NCBI GenBank assembly: GCA_949316495.1
Contig: OX439001.1
Span: forward strand, 50,382,556 to 50,446,555
Direction of reading: 5' to 3'
Length of the DNA: 64,000 bases
Source of the DNA: Amphiduros pacificus
Lineage: Eukaryota; Annelida; Polychaeta; Phyllodocida; Hesionidae
Shown here: in pieces, positions 47,978-62,824 of the stretch
Layout: the number at the start of each line of letters is the position of its first letter
Numbering within the stretch: position 1 is the first letter of the stretch
Made by a program: the position numbers and the translations under genes
Notes under the pieces: generated by a model
Told to the model about the DNA's origin: nothing
Databases searched by the model: none
What the model saw: only the letters and a program-made list of their open reading frames with translations

Positions 47978-48626
47978 GAAAAAAGTCTCCCATGATCAAA
48001 CTCATCAAAGTCTATCTGTAGAAAAACTTGTGTGCCCAATATAAAATATTATCAAATGCAAAGTAATGGGAGTTTTTTTTAAAGAAACATGAATACACTT
48101 TGACAATTTTGTCCCAATAGGCACTGTTATAAAAGGGTTCATAAGAATCAGTGGTGTCAACTGATTCACGGTTTAAGCCAGATTTATAAATATATATACA
48201 TTACAAAGCAACTGCTGTATTTAAAGGTTAGTATCTTACTTCATGATATAGTTTTTTAAATGAGTGCTGCGGCCTGTTTAATGCAGTTGCCCTTGAGTTA
48301 ATTTACAGACACAGTTGCCTAATACATGAAAAGGACCACCACCATCACCCCGGATGTCATTGGCCAGCACACAGGCAACAATTATGTTTGTCTACTATGT
48401 GCATTGTACAACACTTGAAATGGGCTGAGATTAAATGTGCTAATTTCTCATTAATGTTGTAATACAGACTAATGGTGTGATCAGAACAACAGTGGCTTAA
48501 AAATCTGTTAAAAAAAAAAAAAAAATTTTAATTTCTCATTAATGGAATTCTTTCCTGATGAGTTATATGGTCTTCCTTGAATGATTTATTCATTTTCTGC
48601 CACCTCACCACCAAAGGTCCACAAAT

Positions 48627-48833
48627 ATGGATTTTCCAGAGGAGCTCTCTCAGCAGGACAATATGCGACTGGAGAATTTACATTCAGATATAACTTCAGG
48701 TTTAATCAATAAAGATGATTTAAAAACCCACTTCTTGTCACAAATAGCTGAAGCACAAAATCAAAATAAATCCTTCAATATCTCAAAAATTCCCAACTTA
48801 AATGATACTAGACGATTTTGGAATTTACACTGA
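48627..48833 (+). CDS. Coding-like terminal exon, unrecognised (patch 9)
   Basis: 68 codons, MDFPEELSQQDNMRLENLHS, then DITSGLINKDDLKTHFLSQI, ending NDTRRFWNLH. Upstream CCACCAAAG (to 48615) could be the acceptor, so the ATG need not be the start. It lies 366 bases from the convergent MRPL52 stop. No family is recognised. Confidence 0.4.
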   Translation: MDFPEELSQQDNMRLENLHSDITSGLINKDDLKTHFLSQIAEAQNQNKSFNISKIPNLNDTRRFWNLH

Positions 48834-49198
48834 GGATTTCTCCAGATCTCAACTGGTGCTACCATCTGGTGAGCAGTGCAAAAAAACACATTTGTGATAC
48901 TTGTCACCAAGCTGTGAAAGCACTTATATTAAGATTGGTTGGTTGAAGATTGCATCAAAATTTCTCAAGGGCCTACATTTCCCACTCTTCCCATTGGAAC
49001 AAAAATATTGATGAGAAACAAGACAATGTTTTCCTTGCTTTCAATACATGCCTGATTTTTTTGGGATTAAAATGGATGAAATGAATTTTCCTACTCAACA
49101 ATGAAACGTTAAAGTGATTAATAATTGTCTCATCATTATAAATACAGTATTTACATTTTATTGGGCATTTGTACATATTAGAATATAAGATAAAATAT

Positions 49199-52100
49199 TC
49201 AGGTGTCTACTTTATTTTTCAGTTTTTCTCTAATTAATGTTTCCTTTGTGTCTTGTTCCTCCATTAGATGTTGCTGATACAAATCCTTGGCAAATTTCAT
49301 CTCATTCATTAAATTTACAATTTTATGCTGAAAAATACAAATATCATATAATTAAGCACAAAACAATATTTATAATAAGATCTGTTACAAATTAATAATT
49401 TGGCGACTACTTTTGTTTCAGCAATATTAACTTAAATTCAAAGCACCTATTTGTATTCATTCCAAACTTAATTATATTAAACAGAAAATTTGAACATTTA
49501 TAATTAAGAATAAACATCTTTTCACACACAAAAATAATGTGTTCAAAAAGCTTTTCACTTAGGGGCATACAAATTTTGCACCCTCATTTTACAAAGGGAC
49601 AGGAAAAAGGTTTAATTAACCAAGGTTTAGGAAAAGAATTTGTCCAAATGATAAGGTGACTCCACATAAACTCAACAAATGGGCAAATTCAAATTCTCTC
49701 AATGAAATGTTTCATACTCACAGCTAATTCTTTCTGCTTCTCCTTGCGTTTCAGTTGGCTTCTCATGAGTGGTGAAGGTCTTCCATCTGAATCAAACATA
49801 TAAATTAAATATAAACCAATAGCTAAAGAGCTGTGCTAACCTTTGGTTTTTGGTTGGAATAAAGGCATATTGGGCAGAATAAAGAGGTTGGAATAAAGGC
49901 ATATTGGGCAGAATTCCAACCAGTTTTTAATCATGCATAGGCCTCAAGATTGCATACTTAATTGGTTGCTGAGATATACTCCTTACAAAATTTGTGACAT
50001 CAAGGTCACTGCACTAAGGTCAATGGTGACATCACTGAGAATTAAAGGAATCTGAATCTTCAACTCTCTATCTAGCTCTGTATAAAATATGAAACATATA
50101 TTACTAGTAGTTTTGGAGGAGAAGATTTTTTAACAGTGTTGGTATATAACAGATATAAAGTGCATTTAATTCACTTCTAATGGTTGTGATCTGGCAAGTG
50201 CACAAATTTTGAATTCAAGGTCAATATGTCACGGTCAAAGGTCACATGACTAAAATTGTATGACAAGGCACAGCTTTAACATAAGACATTTCTGCATACC
50301 AAGTTTTAATTTCCTCTATTAAGTGGTTGCTGAGATATGCTCAGTACAATATTTGTGACCTCAACGTCACTGCACTAAGGTCAATGGTGATATCACTAAG
50401 ATTTGAAGGAATCTGAATCTTCACCTATATCTACCTCTATATAAAATATGAAAGATATAGTACTGGTAGTTTTGGAAAAGAAGATTTTTAAAGAAATGTT
50501 GACAGACGGACGGACAGACGGACAGACAGGCGGAGACATTTTCCCCCCTCCTAAAGCTCTGCGAGCTAAAGTCTCAGCAGAGCTAAAAAAGTTCATGCTA
50601 CCCGTCACGTGCAAGTGATGGCTGAGACAGATCTCTGCTAGGAGTGCATTTTCAATGTCTTATAGCAACCTATCGAAAACTTCAATTTGCCATGATATTT
50701 GTATGTAGATATAATAAATTATCATATCCATTTCTAGCAATAGGCAAGATATGGTGGAGGCATGATTGACTGGTACTTTCATCCTAAAAAAACACTGAAT
50801 ACAAAACTCACTGGGCATCTGTGTGTCTTCTGTACATTTCCCAAGCACGCATCATGGCAACTACTATGTATATCCTGTTGTTAAGAATTTGAGGGAACTA
50901 AGACATATTGGATGTGACCACCTTTGGCCATTTATTTGATTATTTTTTTCATTAATTTAATTATACTAATATCATTGATGTGAATGTGATAAATTATTTG
51001 TTGTGTTTTGAATGAGAAATATTATGCAGTCCTACAGGCAAACCACAGTGAGCACCTCTTAAGAAACACTGGGTGCTTCAGACTTTCATTTCTCTGGTTG
51101 CCTACTTTATTTTTTGCTGTTACAAAATCACAAGTATGCTAGGGTTCCAGTCCAACCGTAGCTTGTGACAATTGATTCAAGGGCATATGCGTTGAAATGT
51201 CTGATGTTGAAGATAAATTTCTGATGATGACTGGCTGAATGTCAGACATATTGTCTGATGTGGGTCAAGATTTTTTGGCAAACACTGACAACACTTTGTG
51301 TTTGCCATGCATAACCAATATATAGTACCTCCAGTTCATCGTTCATGAGATATTTCCTGCACAATAATACAATAGTCAAGGTCAGTGTCAAGGTCAAAGG
51401 TCAAATCTGTAAAAAATGTACATGGTGTTTGACATAGTGTTGATATCTAACAGATAAGAACTACTTTTTGTTCACTTTTAATGGTTAAGATGTTGCACAA
51501 ATTTTGAATTCAAGGTCAAGGTGTCAAGGTCGAAGATCACATGACTAAAAAGTATGACGAGGCACAGCTATGACATAAGACATTTCTGTATACCAAATTT
51601 TAATTTCCTCTTATATGTGATTGCTGAGATATGCTCAGTACAAAATTTGTGACCTCAAGGTCACTGCAATAAGGTCAATGGTGACATCACTAAGATTTGA
51701 AGGAATCTGAATCTTCACCTCTATAGCTATCTCTATAAAAAAATGAAACATGTATTACTGGTAGTTTTGGAGAAGATTTTTTAAGAAATGTTGACAGATG
51801 GATGGACAGACGGGCAGACAGACAGACATTTTCCCCAATCTTAAAGCTCTGCGACCTCAAGAAGTCAGCATAGCTAAAAACTAAGAAAATACATTTTATG
51901 AAAATCAGAAATAATTAAGAATGTGGCTCAATCAGAAGCTTGGAATATCTGTGTCAAAGATTGAAGAAAATCTGAGCCTCATGGAAATAGACTCAGTTTC
52001 AGAGAAGAGTATGATGGAGAGAAAAAGACAGATAGAATGAAGAAAAATAACCCCTCTTACAGAGCAGCAAAATTCAACTTAATTCATCGAATCTATTTGT

Positions 52101-54708
52101 TTTATATTTTAAACAGCATATTACTGCAATTATTAAATGCAATAATTGACTTGTCACAGGCCAACACAGAACATTACAGAATGGTTCAATTGGAAGTTTA
52201 TGTTTTGTTTCTATATCACACACCACACATTTAAATTAAATTGTGTCAATCAAGTGAGGATACGCCTGTATTATAAAGATTTCCATGTATTCAATAATCT
52301 TATTCGTTTAATGATAATTGAACTGACAAGCTGGAAAGTGAAATGGACAATGATATGGCTCCTACCAGTGATTTCAACTTTATCTGATGTCTCATCAGGG
52401 ATTTGCCACGGTTGAGAATAATTGTGACAAAAAAAATTAATTGTTTAATAAGGTGATGTAATGATGGCCTATCAACAACTCATTTACATTTTAACTTATG
52501 CACACATGGATGGCCCAGATGAAGTTAGAATGTTACCTGTATACGACCAGTCTGGTATATCAGCCAGGGGTCCTGATCTGTTCCCAGCTTCTTCCTTTCC
52601 TCTCCTTTAACATAGAATAAAAATACATCATTAAAAACATCAAACACCTCACAAAACAGATCTCAGACCTTAGATTACTTTTTTCTGCTTCAATTTGTCA
52701 GAAAATATTGGCAATCTGACATCAAATTATAATGGTTATAGATTTGTATTGGCAATATGACATCAAATCATTTCTATAGATCTGTAAAATTACTAAAATA
52801 ATAATAACTACTGGTATAATTGAGATAAAAAGAAATCACTACAATATAAAGATTTCACTTGGGAAATTGGAACTAATTTTACAATTAAGAACCCTCAAGA
52901 GCACTTTTATTTTTGCAGAATTTTTTTAGAATGGTCATTTTATACCAGAAAATCAGCTTTTATGTAAGAAGAGTCTCAGCTGTGTACTTAATTTTTGTAC
53001 TTACTTGAGTCTCCATTGTGAGCCTGCTGTGATGATCTTTTCTTTATGCTGGTGCCGGACGTGAATGCAGCATGGTCCAACAGCAAACCTTTTGCTCATT
53101 TGAGCAAGAACTGAAATAGTTGTGAGTTTATTCAAATTAATGTTATGCTTTAATTGAATAAATTATACTACATTCTTTTTAATGTTCAGTGAGCAAAATC
53201 ATCCTTTAAAGGGTGGAATTGAAAGTAAAGACAGTAGTCTCAAAGGAACAACATAAACCAAAGACTAAAGAGCTGTGTCAACCATTGCATTTTTGTAATG
53301 TTTGTATATATTCCCTGGAAATGCTTATAAATTGCTTTATGAATGATCCTTTTAAGTATTTACCCATCTTTGCAAGCAAAAAACAGTCAATGCCACTAAA
53401 GCACAACAGTGTACACAATATGGCACAATATGACTCCATGACCTCCCCCCGACCCCATTGCTTTTCTTTACTTTTCATACTGAGGCTATATATAGAGTAG
53501 CCTATATGATAATTGATTTCATAGTGCTACAATCCAATTTGACCTTGGCCTTATTCAAAAGGTCAAAAACGACACGGAAAGATCAGCTTTGAACTACTGA
53601 CGTGGAGAATATTTCAAGATTCAAGGAAAAATATTAATTGTTTTTATCACACCAATAAATTAATATCATGTTGACCATGTATATTACACGGTTTGCAAAT
53701 GGTGTATATCAATACTACATAAGTATTGTGTACATGTAACTGTGTCGGCACATGTAAGTGTCAGGCAAACAACCTGGGGATCATATATTAATAAGAATTA
53801 GGGAGCTCACAACTACACTATTTGATCACAGTGTGACTTTGTGATTGATCCCGAAGTTATGATCATTATTACAGATTTTTATGATATCTTAGTAATATGA
53901 TCCCTGATAACAATATTTTCGGAAGTGTTCGCATGATGCACTTAATTAATGTCTTAAAACATAAAGGCTTTGATAATAGAACTGCAGCTCTGTTGTCGTC
54001 CACAGCTCTCTTGTCGTGAATACCAGTGAAGTCAGCCCAGCGGTGGGTAGGTGAACTCGGCCCCTTAGGCTAAGAGAAGCTGGCCCCGGTCACTCTGTAA
54101 CGGCTCAAAACTCATGAAATTTCCTTTGAGAAGGCTATTTGACACTAAGGGCATTAACTAACCCTAGGGACCCTCGGTAACCGTTAATTTTCTTCCGGTA
54201 ACTTGATAATCTAGCCACCTAAATCTTAGGGCTGACTTCTCCTAGGGGCCGACTTCTCTCGGGGGCCGACTTCACTTAAGTTAGGCCAACTTAGGGGCCG
54301 ACTTCACTTGTTACCCTTGTCGTCGGCTGTACAAATACACAGATCATAAATATTCATCTTCCCTGGGTCGTGGATGAGGTAAGAATACCTGAGGTAACAC
54401 AGAGTGACGGCTGTTCCAACTGTTGCCCCTCTGTTCATGCTGTTTTCTACTCCGCCTGAATCAACTTGACTTTCCCTGTGCTCATGACATTTTATCGGCT
54501 GTGTGGCCTGAATCTCATCTACGTGCTTATATTTTATCGTTTAATATACTACGTGGAGATAAATGTTCCCTACAAAGATGCTAAAATGTTCCCCTTTTTG
54601 TTTACGTCTATATCTGAATGAACAAATAAGCTATTTCCCAATATAAATCGACAATTTGATTCAATGTTAAAACTACAAACCAAGACTCCTTCTGCCACAA
54701 GCCGCCAT
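49199..54708 (-). CDS. MRPL52: Mitochondrial large-ribosomal-subunit protein mL52 (MRPL52), five exons
   Basis: Structural protein of the mitochondrial 39S subunit. Minus-strand exons 54681-54708, 53005-53110, 52537-52604, 49722-49786 and 49199-49327 join in phase (GT..AG throughout) into 131 residues; the human protein has 123. The start MAACGRRSLVLAQMSKRF is Arg-rich and lacks acidic residues, fitting a mitochondrial presequence. The family core follows: QWRLKRG, then GPLADIPDWSYTDGRPSP and LMRSQLKRKEKQKELA, which aligns with the human GPLTELPDWSYADGRP segment. The end is a charged coiled coil (YQQHLMEEQDTKETLIREKL). The ATG chosen (54706-54708) restores the family N terminus; a second in-frame ATG in exon 2 is less likely. 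A minus-strand AATAAA lies at 49157-49162. The introns hold repeats of the TAGCTCT family and the element at 54025. Confidence 0.94.
49955..50585 (-). repeat. TAGCTCT-family repeat, rearranged copy, in an MRPL52 intron
   Basis: The plus-strand right edge CAGCAGAGCTA is the inverse of the TAGCTCTGCTG start. The internal segment appears twice (about 49955-50110 and 50325-50475), so the copy is partly duplicated. It contains several AGGTCA-type half-sites. Confidence 0.85.
51355..51876 (-). repeat. TAGCTCT-family repeat, in an MRPL52 intron
   Basis: Ends in GTCAGCATAGCTA, inverse of the family start, and matches the body of the copy at 16538-17460. Clusters of CAAGGTCA are visible at 51378-51402 and 51508-51530. 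Confidence 0.87.
54025..54308. mobile_element. Short inverted-repeat element with GGCCGACTTC subterminal repeats
   Basis: AGTGAAGTCAGCCC opens the element and GGGGCCGACTTCACT closes it as a near-perfect inverse. Further copies of the motif GGGGCCGACTTC follow inward: three in inverse orientation at the left (54025-54085) and four in direct orientation at the right (54225-54308). Clusters of subterminal motifs in opposite orientation are usual in non-autonomous DNA transposons. No target duplication was found. Lies in intron 1 of MRPL52 and is much more GC-rich than its surroundings. Confidence 0.7.
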
Positions 54709-54723
54709 GCTTATTTGCGAACA

Positions 54724-54738
54724 GAGGTCAAGGTCGAG
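54724..54738. promoter_or_regulatory. Tandem nuclear-receptor half-sites at the MRPL52 start
   Basis: GAGGTCAAGGTCGAG lies 16-30 bases upstream of the MRPL52 ATG. It holds AGGTCA and TCAAGGTCG, one base from the estrogen-related-receptor element TCAAGGTCA. ERR proteins regulate many mitochondrial genes in animals; use here is inferred. Confidence 0.3.
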
Positions 54739-55450
54739 TGAACTATAAACAAAAGCACGTGGCTATGCCAGTTTTATGTACAGTGAACCAAAAAAGTATG
54801 GTAATATGATGGTTGATGGTTATTTATATATGCTCAATCGAAGTTTTAAACTTGCAATCGGGGTTTTATTTGAGCGATTAGCGTCAGAACATATAGAATT
54901 ATTTTTTTGGCAAACGTAAAAAATACGAAAGATGTTGGTTTTACACCCCGCTTTCCACAGAGAACAAATTTACTTGAGCGTTATGCACATAAGATCATAT
55001 AAAACTGAATTGTACTTTGCAAACGTAGAAAACATTTTTAAAATGATACAGAAAACAAAGACGAAATATTTAGTGTTGCTTATATTTGAGAGACATACAC
55101 ACTGTGTGCGATAATTCCAAGAATATAATTTTTACACTTATTCAAAGATAATTTAAACTTTGAGAATGATAAGTGACATATTTCATGTCTTTTATTAATG
55201 ATTCAGTCAATTTAATAATCTAAAGGCTTATAGCTAGAAACATTCGTGCATTGGAAACAAGACGTGAATTTAGACAAATATATAAACATTGCCTTTGAAA
55301 TGTATACTTGTTTCTCAGACGATATGCATATTTTATGGAAACTTGAACACTTTGTTTCCATGCAATGACACAATTCGGCAAAACTCAATGCCGATGCACT
55401 TTTTGGTCAATTACGGTAAATTCGTAAACTCTGTAGAAGTCCAAAGACCA

Positions 55451-55684
55451 AAAGCAGCATATTATGATTTGAAGCAGAATATTATAATTTGATGCAGCAT
55501 ATTATAATTTGAAGCAGCATATTATAATTTTATGCAGCATATTATAATTTGAAGCAGCATATTATAATTTGAAGCAGAATATTATAATTTGAAGCAGCAT
55601 ATTATAATTTTATGCAGCATATTATAATTTTATGCAGCATATTATAATTTTATGCAGCATATTATGATTCAAAGTAGAATATTG
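55451..55684. repeat. 20-bp minisatellite upstream of the calmodulin-like gene
   Basis: Eleven head-to-tail 20-bp units (GAAGCAGCATATTATAATTT, with TATGCAGC and GAAGCAGA variants) plus a partial unit, without length change. The array ends about 360 bases before the calmodulin-like ATG. Confidence 0.95.
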
Positions 55685-56042
55685 AGAGATGCAGGATAAT
55701 GTATGATTGAAAATCATTATATTAATATTGAAAGAAACAGATTACGGTGATCAAATAATATGGTCTGCATTGTTTATGGGGAACGTAGGTTATAGTATGA
55801 ATAATGACCCACTACCTGTGCACAATAATACATATATCTGCTTACATAATATTATCAGGAACAACATATTGTCAAGCTGATTTTATGTAAGTAATTATGA
55901 TCGCCGCATTTGATGTATGTACAAACGCTTAGTTACGGAGAGCTGTGTCTAACCCTTCTTATGTAAATTGCTAGCGGTGCTTTCCGTAGGCAGTGGTAGT
56001 TCTGCAGTCGACCCCGGTGGAGCACTGTGACAGTCAAGCACA

Positions 56043-59465
<3,423 letters not shown>

Positions 59466-59892
59466 TCTGAGTACTCACTGCCAAGACCGACCAACAGCCG
59501 AACCAAGCCAGATATCATTAATCAGATGCAACTTTTAAAGAATGCAATTGTATTCGTGCAAACTGCACATATTTTTATTTGCATTTGTATTTGTAGTTGT
59601 GCAAGCAAACAGTTCAATAAATATATCGTGTATTTCCAGCTAAAGTATTACTCAATCAAAGTCAGGAGACTTTCGGTCACATTTATAAGCACATATTTTG
59701 GTGGTGACTTAACATTAAGTGGTCTCGAGATATCCTTACATGAACTATCTCGTGATTTTATATGTTCACGTTGGGAAAAGAACTGATTATTAAATGATAT
59801 GTTCATCTTAACATCTTAATTTTCTTATGTATTTCAACATGTCAGACGAGAAAAATATGTCATTGTTAATTGTTATAAAGTCTGAAAATAAA

Positions 59893-62434
59893 TTATAATT
59901 TATATAAATATTGTCTATTGTTCGTCTCTAATCGTAATGAGGTGGTACTTCAATACAATTGTTTAAAACAGAATTATATCCGGATGACACGAAAAGTTTA
60001 TGATACAAATAGTTTATTTAATCACTTAAATCAAACTACATTCGTAAACTAATATTTCATTAAAAATCATTTAAATGTATATTTAGCAGCTTGATATTAT
60101 TAAAAGAGTTAAACATCATAAATTATTTATAGCACTATCCTCCTATGTCTTATCCTGTGGGGTTTATCGGGAAACTGGTCTCCATTCAAAAAGCCCAGAT
60201 TAGCCTCTTTCTGAATACAATACTACTATCGCATAACTTCTTCTGGAATCTTTGACAGAGCAATGGGTGTATATATGTCCGTTTTCAAAATAAATCCTCC
60301 TGAGTGATACAAGTACATGCATGTATGCTAGTAAATATCAAGATCAAATATTATTACTGTTATTTATTTCTGCTCAAATATCACAAATGACAATAGTACA
60401 GGCTTGCTTACCTCCTGCACATTATTTTTTTTTTCATTATAAGTCCAGTAATATAGAATAAACTTCATATTCGCTATAACAAAACATTTTTGGGCAGAAC
60501 TGCACCCTAAAAATCAAAACTTAATATTCCACTTAAATTTAATAATGCCAAACTTAAAATTCAACAATGGTCTCTGACTTAATGAATGATTCCTTATACA
60601 CTATTGGTTTAATGTAAGTATATAAATCGATTGGAAGTCGATTCAAAGCCGCCTTTGTAGCTCTGTCAGTTGTTAACTAATTCTATTTGAACAAAGTAGG
60701 TGGACTTACAGTAAGTAAATAAGCTATATATGCCTGTGGAACAAGACTTGCCTTATATTGTGTTATTCAAGAGCTATACTGTTATATTAATTAGATGGAC
60801 TTCGGGAGCTATAAAGTGGTTTACGGATCATTGCTATGGACAAGCTTTGAAATTATTGTTTGCGTCTGTCGCTCAGAACTAACTATAAATCTGTATTCGA
60901 TTCCTTCACCTTCCAGTACTTTATGCCTTCATTGTCATTAAGGCATTTGCACCAAATAAGAGTCATAGAGTATACTCTGTCCTTGTTCAAGTTATTGTGT
61001 GAATATCTGTATTGACACTTGTGGACCAATGGAATTAATGCCTGGTAGGAAAGCAAGCATGGGACGACCCCCGGGGACGGACCGATAATCATTGGGGGAA
61101 GGGGTTTGGATGAAAATGATTTGTTTCTGTGCAAAGCCATTCTGAACCAATACATATCAGTTTCTTAAGCATTAATCTGCCATTTTATGTATGGGCTATG
61201 GGAATGAATATCCTAAATTACATAAATAATAATACTTTTTAAGCTGACTTTCCCAAACAAAAACAATGCTTAACATCACAGCATATTTAGAATTCTTAAA
61301 GCTTTTATGAAATCAAGGAGGTCACAGACAATTTTGCAGACATTTGAGATATGATTGAATGAAATATTGTCAAGAAACTGTGATATAAGCAAATTATCTC
61401 CTCCATCAACCAAAATACCTGTGCCCAAATGCTCAGGAAACTGTGATGAATTCCCCACGTGATGTCGCTAAAAAGGATCCACAGAATATGAATTGTTCGC
61501 CTGCTTTGAGGCTTGTCTTTTTTTGTAAAAGAAATGGGCAATGGAATGGACAAGGTACTTCCCAGAAGTGTTCAATGGCTGATTTAAATTTTAACACAAT
61601 ACACTTCTTCCTTCTAGTGACACAAAAAAATTATTTGGGGTAATATGATGAGTAATAACATTGGATTACAAGTTTAGGGTGTAAACATTTACGTGTATGT
61701 TATGTTATGAAAAAGACTTGAGTAATCTGATTATATAAAAGTTTTAATCGTGTTAATCAATAAACTACAAGGCTATTTTTTCTGCCTGCTTACCGTGAAA
61801 ATTTGGCGACAAAACAGCCCAATTAAAAAATAATTCAGACATCTGAATAGTCATTCCACAAATTGTGTGAACCGACCTTAAACAAAAAGATACTTTAATC
61901 ATTGAATACGTGTTATTGGGAAAGTAACATTACGATTAACTTCCCAAATAATCGATGTTAGGATATGAAATTCAACTTGAACATATTACAAAGATAAATA
62001 TGACAAGAAGTTATCGGGAAGAAGGTTATGTTTTCCCTAATAATAGATATTATGTAAGGTAATTGAGGTTAACGTCTTGACAATATAAATAGCTCATAGA
62101 TTGTATGTTGAATTGAAAGTAATATGGTGCAAATCATATTTACTACTCGGTAACGTATCAACATTGATAAAATCTCACTCCAGAAGGCTATTTGAACATG
62201 AAGGTCCTAACAAGAAAGTAGGAAGTAGGTGATTTAATTGAAATCAAACAGGTTATGGTCAAAAATGGGGGCGGTTGAACAGGGGAGTGGTGTAAACATG
62301 GGCGCGTGTTAATAGTCAGGCCCCATTCCGCCATTCAGTTAACGTTGCTGCTGGATTCTACATCTAAAAGTTAACTCAGCAAATCCAATTGGCATCCCAC
62401 CAAGAATTCAGATTATTGACCATGAAGTATTTTA
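59893..62434. other. No gene seen
   Basis: AT-rich. Open stretches on the minus strand at 61155-60883 and 61553-61276 have neither splice support nor recognised motifs. Confidence 0.4.
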
Positions 62435-62528
62435 TTGAGTTACAGCCCCCTCCCTCCAGAAAGGGAATATGGACCTGTATGGACCCTCACAGCATAACAA
62501 AATATTCATTAGGGGTGGTAACAGTGAA
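62435..62528. repeat. Single-unit copy of the 200-538 repeat
   Basis: Shares TGAGTTACAGCCCCCT, CTGTATGGACCCTCACAGCA and GGTAACAGTGAA with the repeat at 200-538, but has one minisatellite unit instead of about 17. Confidence 0.85.
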
Positions 62529-62548
62529 TAAAGTATTGATAATATGGA

Positions 62549-62824
62549 TTTGTTAGATTATGGTTTTACATCACTTTTAATATTATTTCAGTCATTTCGT
62601 GGTGAGACCTGCTTTTAGCAGATATAGTGCTGGCTCAAAAAATTGTCATGACGCAGGTCCTTGACATGACAACCCAACCAGTCACAGATTTACAATTGTA
62701 TCAAAATTGTATCATGAATTCAATCTCGACATGGCCGGGAATGGAACTCACGACCTTAGGATCATCACAGAGGAAATGGTACTGATCAGCTTGCACTCAC
62801 ACGAACTGCACCACGACTCAAGGC
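62549..62824 (-). repeat. tRNA-derived SINE, diverged, minus strand
   Basis: Retains TTTCAGTCATTTCGTGGTGAGACC and the inverse head ending at CGAACTGCACCACG. More diverged than the other copies and the tail complement is eroded. Confidence 0.85.

Noticed and set aside
55451-55684. CRISPR-like regular repeats
   Set aside because: Units are directly adjacent with no unique spacers, and the genome is animal.
60883-61155. Minus-strand open frame of 90 codons
   Set aside because: No recognised motif and no splice partners; treated as chance.
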